Source of the DNA: Cyprinodon diabolis
Taxonomy: Eukaryota > Chordata > Actinopteri > Cyprinodontiformes > Cyprinodontidae
Direction: 5' to 3'
Length of the DNA: 64,000 nt
Assembly: GCA_030533445.1 (NCBI GenBank)
Contig: CM060076.1
Span: 25,964,603-26,028,602, forward strand
This document shows, piece after piece, positions 37,776 through 49,700 of this stretch. The notes under the pieces were generated by a model, which saw only the letters and a program-made list of their open reading frames with translations, made no database searches and was not told the origin of the DNA. Numbering within the stretch: the first letter of the stretch is position 1; every line of letters starts with the position of its first letter. A program made the position numbers and the translations under genes.

Positions 37776-38220
37776 ATGTTTGGAGAAAACGATGAGGCAT
37801 GGTGGTGGCAGCATCATGCTATGTTGATTTTTCGTTTTCCCTTAGTGGAAACCGGCAGATAGGATAGGGGCAAGGATGAATGTAGCAAATTTTAGAGACA
37901 TGGTTTAAAAAAAACCAAAAAACTTGGGTTTTTTTGCAGGAAAACAACCCAAAGAGCACAAAAGGAGTGGCTTCAGAACAACTCTGTGTGGCTAAGCCAG
38001 AGTTTAGACTTGAAACCAACTGAGCTTCTCTGGAGTGATTTGGCTCTGCACAGACATCTCCCATTCAGCCAGATGGAGCTTGAGGTGTTTGGCCAAGAAG
38101 AATGTTTGTGGCATCAAATCCCAGAAAGACTAGAGGAGCTGTAATTCTTGCCGTAGATGGATCAGCAATTCATCTTTTTTATTTGTAATCAGCTTGCCAC
38201 AGTCTTTTGAAAAATTACTA
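37776..38220 (+). mobile_element. Decayed Tc1/mariner transposase copy
   Basis: The plus strand follows the widespread fish Tc1-like transposase: GGCATGGTGGTGGCAGCATC, then a region equivalent to the DNDPKHTA motif (here AACAACCCAAAGAGCAC, with the aspartates lost), GAGTGGCTTCAGAACAA, GACTTGAAACCAACTGAGC (matching the DLNPIE block) and TTCTCTGGAGTGATTTGG. Stops and lost catalytic residues make it dead. Family identity is from memory of the consensus. Confidence 0.75.
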
Positions 38221-41200
38221 TGATGTGATATTTTTATAGAATTTCAAGGATAGAGATAAGCAGGAATTTCAATCTGCCACTTTTCTAAATTACCATTCAA
38301 GAAAGCTGTGCTGCAATGCTATCAGTAGTTTGTATTGTAAAGGAAATCTATGTTTACATCTTTAAACTTTCTTTTTACTGAGAAGAGATCACTCGGAGCT
38401 AACGCTTAAATAACACTTCATAATTAAAAAGAAGAGTTTAAGAGAAAATGAAATTTTCATTCCAGTTGTTTTATTTATTTATTTATTTTTGCAATATCTT
38501 CTATGAAAGTACAGTGGATTATTGTAAGACTCTGCTTGTGGGAAAAATCAGAACCCCTTTACTGCTAGGAAAGGCTGTAGCTGCAGCAACCCTCCAGTTT
38601 CTGCAGCAAAGAGACAAAACACACAATAGAGCAACTGAGATTTGGGAAAGATAAAATCTCAAACCAATCCCATATTGTGTCCAATTTCATGCATACTTGT
38701 AGATATCCTAATCAAATATAAACATGGAAGTAAAGGCTGGATGCCAAAACCACTGATGAAATTAATAGTGGCTGAAAATGTCATAAAAAGGCCCTAATTT
38801 AATTTATCTGATTTGTAGTTATAGCTGTCAAGAAAAATGGCATGCTTTTTAATTATCACATCTCTGCCTTTAGGCTAGTAGTAGATATTATTCACATGTG
38901 CTTAGAGACTCTCCGTTTGTCAGCCTGGAATTTAATTCCAGGTTACATCAGGGTGTGTTGCAACAGTGAAAGACTAAAGATACAAATCCGATTTCTAATT
39001 CACTTTAAGATCTAAAAGTGATTTTTTTTTCACCAGCTCAGCTTAGACACAACATGAAGAACAAGAACAAAGTTTTGACCTACGCTCCAACTGGGAAATA
39101 TCCTCTAGATCAAGTTAACACAGAATATCTTGTGATGTTGTGTGAAGTAAAACACTTGCAATTACTAGGAGGAAATGTAGATTCTAATGAACTGCACTTC
39201 TACTGATGCAATAGACTCCCACCCCCCCAGCATATTCATATGCACACATTACATCCACAAGCCTTTAACACTGGAAAATAATTTCTACTGCTTCAGGTTT
39301 CCCATCAAGTCAGTTAGGTTTTTATTATGTGCAACACTGGGAAATGCAATTGAGACATTAAATCCAATATACATTTAGCTGAGTTTGCAGTCTCCTCATG
39401 TCAGAAATGGTGCAGTGGGTCCGTCATGGCCTTCGACCATAACCTTTGCTGTAGATCATGTCAGGCTGTTGGAAAATCAGCTGCTGATTACTTCGCACCC
39501 GAAACTGACGTTTTCTGTGTTGCCATGGCATCAAGGCTGTCGCCCAGGATTTATCACACTTTAACATTGGCAGACTTTGCAGGATAACAGGCGTCAGAGC
39601 ACATGCACACATTTACACTAAAAAGGGGGGGAAAAAAGAGATGTATGCTAGAAAGTCCACAAAAAATATCCGTGTTTGTTCCGGATGCCTGCGCTGGACC
39701 TGGACGGCTCCATTTGGCCTCATAAAGCCGGGAGAGAGAAGACCTGTTTCACTGCTTTGTCAACACCATTTCGTAGAATGTTGCAGCATTTCTTTGACCT
39801 CCTTGACATGGTAATGCTTACTTCTGGCAGCAGGAGGACGCCCTGCTCTCCCCTTAGTAACCCGGGTTACATGCTGCCATTTGCTGTTGCATCTACAGAT
39901 CTTGTTAACTTCCTCACTCTGGGGCTGGTTTCCCTGATTCCGAGCCCAGAAATGGATATGAGAGGGATTTTCACATGATCTCCACCATAAGTTAGACCAT
40001 CTGAAAACATATCCCCCTCTCATGACCTCACAGCCTGATTGGCATGCTGCATAAGGATTTTCTTGGCAAACGCTCCCCCAGGGAGAGCATAGATATCCTC
40101 TGCTAAAGTATGCTGCTGCAGCCCATGAGTGTGCCTCTGTAGCTGGGGGTTGTTGTGTGGTTAGCTGCCTCTATTAGGCAGAAATCCACCCACTGGTGTG
40201 CATATGTGGGTGTAGCCTGTCAGTCTGCTCTGCTTTCTAAGGGTGGAAACACCTGCACAGAGGTATTAAACGAAAGTTTGATTGACAAAAAGCAGGACTT
40301 TATGGTCGATGCATTGATACGTTGACTGCTTTCTTGTTTATTCCCGGGCCTCCTGTGTCGCATCACTTGTAGTGAAATCTGCAACCTGGATGATAATGAT
40401 TTTCCAGGGGGGAGTGACATTTAAAGATCAAGTGTGTGATTGATGAAAGCATTAATTGATCATCTACCTATTTGTTCCTGTACCTGATAAGTGCAGACTG
40501 TTATGCAAATCCCCTATGGAACAGAACAGACATCTTTGAATGCAAATTAAGTAGACAGTAAAAGATGGGACTGTTTCCTGCTGGGCCCTTTTACGGCCAG
40601 CGAGACAGGAAAATAAGGGGTGGGGGGAAGGCGCTGTCCTTTTTGTCTTCACAGAACAAATCTTGAAAGGATTACCCTTGCAACAGTTCTCTTCACGTTC
40701 CGCTGAGTTTTCAGCTGCAAAAAGAGGCCTGGTCTCTGCAGAGTGAATCAATATCATGTCTTCAGGACCATTTGAGACTGGAAATAGGAGGTTCTCTTTG
40801 CCTCGATGCACAACCAGACCATTCAGCAAGGGGAAGAGGTGTTTGGAACAGAAACGGGCACACACTGATTACACCTCAGCTGTTAAAGCCTTTTTTTTCT
40901 CCAATTCATATGCACTCATATATATTAAAAAGAAAATTCAGCGCTTAGTTCAAATACAACCTAAACTGTCTTACATTTTGTCTTGTCACAGTAACAAACT
41001 ATTCTTTACTTTGACCTGCTACATGCTTAAAATAAAGAAAACTAAACCATTAAACATGGACTACAGTTTTTTTTTTGAGGATGGGAATAACATTGTCAAC
41101 CAATCTTCAAACATTACATGGAGCACACTTCATCTCAACTGATGACTGAAGGAGCACAAACTACAATGAAATAAGCATCATAAACATAAACAAGCCAGTT

Positions 41201-41284
41201 AATGGTACAAATGTTTAGGGAAGGGTAACAGATTTTTATAGTACAGTAACTCAACAGCAGCAAGAGAAGGTCTTTAAAAAGGTG

Positions 41285-41640
41285 CAGTGTGTCTGGAAGA
41301 CTTTAGATAAAGCAAAAGGTTCATGTCTTAGCATGATGCATGGATCAAAGCATATTCAGGTAATGAGAGGCCTGATCAAAGTCCAGATATACTTCAACTG
41401 AAGGTAGGACCTGCGGACTGATGTTCATGGGTTCTACATCCAAACAGACTGAGCTCTTTCACAAGTGAAAGGGTAAATATTTCCCGCTGTGTAGGGCTGG
41501 TAGAGACATACCCCCTTCACCTACTACTACAAAAAACTTGCAGCTAAAATTTAGGCAAAACACAAATGCATGCCACAGTTTTAAGATTTCTATTCGTAAA
41601 ATATTTTAAACCATTTCTCCCACTTTAGAGTCATGCAGTA
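41285..41640 (+). mobile_element. Decayed Tc1/mariner-like element, 3' part
   Basis: Landmarks of the same fish family are in order: GATCAAAGCATATTCAGG, CAAAGTCCAGATATACTTCA, GACTGAGCTCTTTCACA, CTGGTAGAGACATACCCCC, ACTTGCAGCT, and the terminal AAACACAAATGCATGCCACA. It is highly degenerate with no open frame. Confidence 0.65.
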
Positions 41641-43413
41641 CTTTAAGTTGGTCTAAAACAAGCTTCAAAAATAGGTTTGGTTTCAGTGTGACACGATAAG
41701 AAAATGTGCAGTTGGGTGGGAAATGAATGTTTTAGCAGCGCACTATATGCATTGCTCCAGGAGTGAGGACCCTTGCAGCAGCGGTGCAGCAACATCTCCA
41801 CACTCCATTTCTCTCTAAACGTGGGGCCACGCACCACCACACAAAATCCACAAATCTTGTACGATTTGCTGAAGTTGTCCCACATAAAAATAGGTCAGGG
41901 GGAGACGTTCATTCCTCGCCACTTCATCAGCCGTGGCTCATAAAAATGTCAGCATGTTCCCCCCAATAATATTCCTCCCCTCGCTATTATGTGCCATTTA
42001 AAGGCGACCTCGTTCCTGCTTCCTTGTCAGGCTGCGCTACTTTTTACACAGCTGTCAGCGGCAAGCACTGGGCTTCCTTCTCTGCCATCCTCATGTGATG
42101 GGAGGGGGAAAAATATACAAAGTGTGCCCCCGCTTGGCGTTGTGTCACTCCTACCCTTGTGTGCTGTTTACTTTATGAGCTTTTCAGTATGCTCAGAGGG
42201 GCGAAGTTATTACAGTGTGAGCTCTGTGTCTCAACTTAGGTGCAGAAGATGCTTTCGTAGCATGACAGGTTGTTTTGCTGAAGCGAGACTTTTATTTGCT
42301 CTCTCTGAGAGCCAACATTGACATTTTAGTTATTTATGGCAATTTGAGAAAAGTTTTAAGGCTAAATCATCAATTTTTCTGTATTTAAAGATTGGCTTTT
42401 TTGCTTTCGATTAAACTACTGCACCTTTTATAAGCACTGTAAGAGGGTCCCCCAGAAGGCTTCAACCTGCATAATATAATCACTTGAACTGTCACTTATG
42501 CTCTGATACATTGTGGCTCACCTGCAAAGCTGTGATCTGATCTCCAAGGTCTTAGTTCTATGACATTCCACATCCCTGACAGCGTCTCAGGATTCATCAA
42601 ATGGATCTCATCTTATCCTCTCGTCTTGTCTGTGTCATAAGTAAAAGAAGCAGCAGAGAGAGGAGAGAGAAAATCAATAGCGAGGCAAGGCACATCCTTG
42701 CTGAGGCTCTGGGCCCAATCATCCCTTCCTATTGGCGATACGATCCAGAGAGATATCAGTGTAATTCTTATGAGGCCCCTGAACTGCTAGTCTAGACTTT
42801 CATCCTTCTGTACACAAACATAAAAGCGTTGGCATTATCATATCAAAAAATAAGAAAGTATGATGAGGAGAGCGGGGGCTTAAAGGGAAAGCTACCACAC
42901 AAAAAATAATCATACCAGCTTAGTGATGATGTTTCACTCACAAGTCTGTAGGTGACTAATTAGCTTCATGTGTTATTGTTTGTTGAGGCGCCGACTTGCT
43001 TCGCTTCTTGCCCACAGTTTGGATTCGCTAAGCTTGGAACTGGCAGCGTTTCTGTTACAAATGCAGTGGAAAAATGCTTTGACTTTCCAGGGCAGATTTC
43101 CCTCATTTAAAAGCCTTATCTCACCCTGTGGGTGATCACACCATCAACAAACATTTCATTCAATGTTTAAAGGGGGATATCATTACATTTTCATGGCTTA
43201 CATTCTCCTTTGCTTTTAGAAATACACGTATCTTACACATTTTGTCAAACGATTTTTCCAGATACAAATTTCCATTTGTGGGGTCCTTTATGTTGAAAAT
43301 GAATTATAAAATGGAAAACTACTAAAGCCAGGCTTTAAAAATGAAAAAAAAAAAAACAGGAGGGGAAAACAGTTGTAGTGAACAGAGGTAGGATGCAAGA
43401 GAAGAAGAGGAGG

Positions 43414-43480
43414 AGGAAGGAAGGAAGGAAGGAAGGAAGGAAGGAAGGAAGGAAGGAAGGAAGGAAGGAAGGAAGGAAGG
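43414..43480. repeat. (GGAA)n microsatellite
   Basis: About sixteen GGAA units in a purine-only strand, followed by scattered AGGAAGG copies to about 43640. It lies about 280 bp before the lrfn5 coding-exon acceptor. The open frames across it are artefacts. Confidence 0.95.
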
Positions 43481-43786
43481 ATAGAGGCTTTGAACAAAGT
43501 GAGTTACGAAACCAGGCAATCAAGAAGAACAAAAAAGAAAGAAGGAAACAAAGGCAGAACACATAATGTGTGCGAAGGAGTCAGAATAAAAGGTAGGAGG
43601 GAAGGTAATAAGGTAGGAAGGAAAAAGATAGGAAGGAAGATAAAAAGGAATGAATAAATTACTCTTGTCTCAAGAAAACCTAAATCTAATTCTATTCATA
43701 TTCAGACTGTGTATGAATGCTAGAAATAGCTCACCATTCTAATTTTGTCCTTCCTCTTTAGGTCTGGTAACCTAAATTCAAGTCAA

Positions 43787-46700
43787 ATGGAGTCATTCCT
43801 GGTGTTCCTGATAGTGCTTGGTGTGGCGGTGAAGGCGCACAAAGTTCAGATCTGCCCTAAGCGCTGCGTCTGCCAGATGCTGAATCCTAACCTGGCGACT
43901 TTGTGCGACAAGAAGGGGCTGCTGTTTGTGCCCCCTAACATCGACAGGCACACGGTGGAGATGCGGCTCGGCGATAACTTTGTAACCAACATAAAACGCA
44001 AAGACTTTGCCAACATGACCAAGCTGGTGGACCTGACCCTCTCTCGTAACACGATTGGGTCCATTGCACCGTATGCCTTCAGAGATCTGGAGAACCTCCG
44101 AGCCCTTCACTTGGACAGCAACCGGCTAACCCGCATCACCAATGACACCTTCAGTGGCATGTCTAAACTCCACCACCTCATTCTCAACAACAACCAGCTC
44201 ACGCACATCCACATTGGGGCCTTCAATGACCTAACCGCCCTGGAAGAGTTGGACTTATCCTACAACAACTTGGAAAGTGCCCCCTGGATAGCCATTCAGA
44301 GGATGTCCAACCTCCATACACTTAACTTAGACCACAACATGCTCAGCTTGATTCCAGAGGGCACCTTCTCTGGACTGCAGAAGCTTAAAAGGCTGGATGT
44401 AACCTCCAACAAGCTTCAGAAGCTCCCACCTGACCCTGTTTTCCAAAGAGCAGGTGTCTTGGCAACCTCCGGGATAATGGGCCCCTCTTCGTTCGCGCTG
44501 AGCTTCGGTGGCAACCCGCTGAGGTGTAACTGCGAGCTGCTTTGGCTTCGAAGGCTGCAGAGGGAGGATGATCTGGAGACCTGTGCTTCCCCACAGCACC
44601 TGGCTGGGCGGTATTTCTGGACTGTGTCAGAGGAAGAGTTCCTGTGTGAGCCGCCTCTTATCACCAGACACTCGCAGGTATAATCTCCAAATTGAATTGT
44701 TCACTGTTAAGACAAAACCCACTCTACTGTTACAGTCCCTCTGCCAAAAAGGGCTGCAGCTAATCTAAGGGGCCACATTAGGCTCTCCAGTAACTGCTAC
44801 AGCAAGGATAAGCCTCTAAGCACCAGGATTCACAGACAAACTGCTGGGTTGACATTGTCAAATGTCTACCAAAGTGTCAAAGGTCATTAAAGAAGTTTCT
44901 TATCAGAGGACTGGATTATTATGTATTACGGACATATTTATGGTTGAATAAAGCTCTTGGCTTCCGCTGTTGGGAAACTGAGCAAGAGTTCCACAAGCCC
45001 ATATATGACAGTTTTCACTTTTTCTTATATGAAAAGGACAAATGTCAGTGTATATATTTAGATTTCATTCAACAGACCAAGTGAAAAGTTAGACTGAAGG
45101 CATATTATTGTGCTTGTAAGATCTCAAGGTCTGTGCAAGAATTTCATTTGATGTCCTCCGATGATTTCCATCCAATCTGAGTGATACTGATATGCTTAGC
45201 AGTATACTTTTACAAACCTAGTCTCTATAAGTGCAATGATGTTAGAGCATCAAAATTTTACATCTATATATAAATATATATTAAATTCCACAGTGTTAAA
45301 TATGTAGTGTCAAAGTACATTGACTCTTTTAGAGTTATTACAACAACTGGAGTGAGATATACACTTTGCAGAGAGTTAATTTAACACTAATTCAGAGAGG
45401 GACCAAACATTGCTTAATACTGGAAAATTTTGGCTCTAAAAAGTATCTACTTAGGGGTAATCATTACTCATGCAAACTACATTTTTTAGATTGGTTACAA
45501 AGTTTTTACACTATGTGTTCCTTTATTTCTTTTTTTAAGCTATGCATTATTTTTCTGTCTAATATTTATGCATTGATGCTTTTGAAAAAGCTTTTAAATT
45601 TAACAAATCAACTTTAGGCTGACTGAAATATCATGGTTATCAGTTTTGATCCTATAGGGATACATTCAGAACAGCAGAGCCATTGGTAACAGAAACATCA
45701 ATGTTAAATCTTTCTTTATAAAAAGCATACTCACTTCGTCTACCTTTTAAACCCTCTTCTTTAGGAGCTGCAAGCTTTAGAAGGTCAGAGTGTGACTCTT
45801 CGCTGCAAAGCCCGGGGTGACCCCGACCCAATCATCCACTGGATCGCCCCCGACGGACGCCTGATGTCCAACTCCTCCAGAGCCACGGTCCACACAGACG
45901 GGACGTTGGAGATCCTCATCAGCACCGTCAAAGACTCAGGTCTGTTTGCCAATCTCTTGTGGCTGCGCCTGTGATGTTGACAGAACGAAATGACATGTTT
46001 GCTTGTGCCACACCAAAGCCTTAAGATGAAGTATGTTTGTGCACTGCTGAGATGGTGGAGACGGATAAAAGAAAAGGAAGCGTGACTTACTTTCTGCTAA
46101 GAACAGTAGAACATCATAACCTAGTTTAAAGAACCCATCTCCTTATTATGGAGTTTTTTTCCCCTGTCTTTTAGTCCTACATGGTTGTATATAGCTTATG
46201 TAATTAAAAAATCCCAAATTAGACACAAAGGGAGTAGTTGCTAGACCCAACAAGAGACACAGTGGTGCTGAGCTGCCAGAAAGCTTTGTCACATCACCCT
46301 GACACACAGAGATGCCTGGTTTGGTAGTAAGTAAATAATGTAGAGGCTGTCTTTAAAGGTTTAGCTAATTATCTTAACAAACAGAGGAGATCTGATTTGT
46401 TCTGTGACTCTATGGAGAAAGTATTTCAGTATTTCTTTTGATATAAAATGATGTAGTCATAGCTTTCTATACCTTTATATGAATTTGCAGCGTAAGTGTG
46501 CATTTTCTTATCTGCATATATAAATGATTTATATTTTTGTTTCAGTTTTGTGCAGTTAACACCCCATCAGAAAAAAAAAGAATTAACAAATCCATTTGAA
46601 CAAATCTGCTTTATACTTTCTGAAGTCACAATTTAATGTTTTGCTCTGTCTTCAAATTGATTGGACAGTAAGAATTAGAGCTGGCCATTCAGAGACATTG

Positions 46701-49700
46701 TTAAGTTGCATTTTTAGTTGCTGTGTTTCGCATTGCTGTTTTGATATAGTTCTAAACATTTACAGTGGACACATAAAGTAAAATAAAGCCGGATCAAGTT
46801 ACAGGAAGCCCCTCATAATGAGACCGTATTTCTATATTTTCTATATAAATTTTTCTCTTCATCTAATAATAACAAGGCTGCAAGGGTGACATAGTAAACA
46901 TACTGTTGCGTAGCCTTGGTGAAATATATTTGATTGGTTTAAGCAAGAAAATGAGATTAGTTTTATATTATATCAAATTATTCTTATAATTACCTTAACA
47001 TGAAGGATTAATTAATTACCTCCTTATTCAGCTTTCATTTAGACATTAAAATGGAGAGAGAAGAAAATATCTATCTTCTCCCAGGATTAACAGTAATCCA
47101 TTGGGAAAAGAGAATAGAAGGTACCATCCTTCAACTCCTAGATGCTGATCCAATCAACACCCCTGCATTAATGGCTCCTTACCAGAGCGGAATGGCAGGC
47201 CTGTTGGAGCAGAGATTGCATCAAATGGCTGCTGGATGGGATCCCTGACTGGATTTATAGGGAAGTGGTTAGGGCATTGCACTTGGAATCCTGAGGTTCT
47301 GAGTTCAAGCCCCACTCCCAGAGACTTCCACTCTGGGTCCCTGAGCAAGACCCTTAACCCCACACTGTTCCCCGGGCGCTGCACAATGGCAGCCCACAGC
47401 TCCACAAGGGGATGGGTTAAATGCAGAGAGTTAATTTCGCTGCTCTGTATTTGTGACAATGTAATGACAATAAAAAGCGCTGGAAAAAATGTGTGCATTC
47501 TCATTTTATAGAGAAAAATTCTGTCTAACATCAAACCGCAAGCCAAAAATAAAACCCACAATAGATCAACCAGAGTATGTTTTCTGTGAAAACCACAACA
47601 AAAATTTATTAAGGGATGAGAAAACTTAAAGCTCCTCATGCCAACTGTTAAATACGGTGGAGCATTGGTATCAGTCCACCAGCTGCAAGGTATTAAAAGA
47701 TGCCTTATTTTGGTCTGATGTGTGGCTTTTTATTTTGTTTAAGAAGTGGACGGGTTTCTCCTCATTAACAGGGTTTCTTGCAGCAAAATTTTGAATTCTC
47801 AAAGAGAAACCTGGTGTATCCTGGATTATTTAGGTTAATCCTGCAATGTTTACTGTTCATTTGTTTATTCTTGGTTAAAAATACTAAAGGCTTAAACTAT
47901 GATGGCTGAGATGCACATGCTGCACACACAAAAATGAGCGCTAGAATTATATCCCTTATATCCCATATCCTAGACCTTGGCCATATAGGAAGAAACTAAC
48001 CAACCGTCCAGAAGCTGATTTTGGTATAATGACATTATAGTGGTGTTTATTGTAGGAAAACTGTACAACAGTCTGTGTTTTGTTTTCTGTGTTTTATAAA
48101 ACAACTTATTATCTTTGAGAAAACCTCTTCAATGAGTAAATTGGCATTTCATATGTGCTAAATCTTTCAAATTGCTAAAGTTGGCAGGGAAACAAGGAGA
48201 CTGTAGAGATAACAGGAAATTAAGACGTATGTTGCTGCAGCACTTATCCTTAATAGAACCGGTGTTTCTCACATGCTACTTTTGTATGTCTCAACCAATT
48301 GGATTTGTCTTTGTCCACCTAGTTTTAATGTCTATGTCAAATTTTGCTTTTCTTATTACATGGCCAAATATTGAGAACAGATGATTTCATAAGGTGTTTT
48401 TAATCTCTCTTACAAGCTATTTACAAACTGCTCAAAACAGAATTCAAAATACATTTTTATTTCTTCTGTTCCACAAACTCTTATTTTAACAGGCCTATAA
48501 TTTCACAAGGTTGAGTTACTGGTGTAAACTATTTTACTCTATTTTAGAGGTTTCAACTTGAGAAATAGCTTAGAATTGAAAAATAAGTTAAAAAAGCTTG
48601 TTTGCTTAAAAAGAAGTCTAGCAATTTGCAAAGGCATATTTTGACTTCTAAACAAGAAACATGAGTCAGATGATGGCAGTGAAACACTCTTAGTGGAATA
48701 TTTGTTGAAATGGAACCTAATTAAAATCCCAAATTACCCTTTCTCTGTCATTTTAAAGAAAAAGTAAACAGTCAGTACAAAGAGCACACAAACGCTTTCC
48801 AACTGCATACCTTCCACGGTAAGACTGAGAGGGGATGCTTAATGTTGCATTTGGGTTGGAATTCTCCTATTCTATTTTATTCTATTCTATTTCTATTTGT
48901 ATCTTGGGATTAGATAAGCAAGGCTTCTAGTTGTAGTTGCACATAGTTTTTTAGCTCCTGGTTGAATCTTCAATGTGCTCTTAGAGCTATTTTGGTTGAC
49001 CTGCCTCATCTTGATGTTAATTATGAATCCTCTTTTGTTTCACTGTTGTTCTACAGTTGTAAAAATGGCTTTATAAAGGTTGCAGAGGATGGATGTTAAT
49101 GGATTATTATTTCTACAGTTCTTAAAAATTCCTTTTGAAGATATTTTTCCTTTTGAGATTCTTAAAGATGTTATATTTAAATTATTTACAGGTAGGGTAA
49201 TAACCAGGCCTGTATTTTGCTTTTGAAATTAAGCTCAGCTTTGGAAACAATGTAATTTAATCCCACTTAATTCATGATTTAACTAGGGGGCACATTGCTT
49301 CTTAATTACTGAATTAGGACCAGGTCAGTTTGGATGGTTCTTTTCCCTTGATGAACAAAGTCATAATTAGAAAATTGCCTTTTGTATTATTTTCTCAAAG
49401 CTCATCATGAAACTTTTAGACTGAGGTAAAAACAAAACATTAAGACACAGGATTCAATTGAAGACATAAATATAAGCATGATGTATGTCATCTCTTAAAA
49501 TCTTCCATTTTACTCATTTTGGAGAACTGCCTGAATTTATAAATTGGGCACACAACAGTCTTTTTTTTCTGAATGCGGAGCATGGGCATGACATTTAAAA
49601 AGGTCCGATTTGTAGAAAAAAAAAAAAAAAAGGTGCAGTGTTCCCTAGTTTCATAGAAAAGCGGAATTTTGTCAAAAAAAAAAACAAAGCGTAACCTTAA

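Larger units (their letters stand above)
33440..43761. other. Probable first intron of lrfn5 (about 10 kb)
   Basis: No coding exon was found. It carries TA microsatellites (34985-35047, 36737-36777), an ATC repeat (35104-35130), two Tc1-like relics (37776-38220, 41285-41640), a 34-bp-arm perfect hairpin (36376-36465) and a GGAA array (43414-43480). Less A/T-rich blocks near 39.68-39.98, 40.46-40.86 and 42.6-42.8 kb might be conserved enhancers, but this cannot be judged without comparison. Confidence 0.5.

Noticed and set aside
43288..43566. Proline/leucine/serine (FLPS) and lysine/glutamate repeat proteins
   Set aside because: They are translations of the GGAA microsatellite.
43793..44664. 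Antisense frames in the lrfn5 LRR exon
   Set aside because: They lack domains and mirror a strong coding exon on the plus strand.
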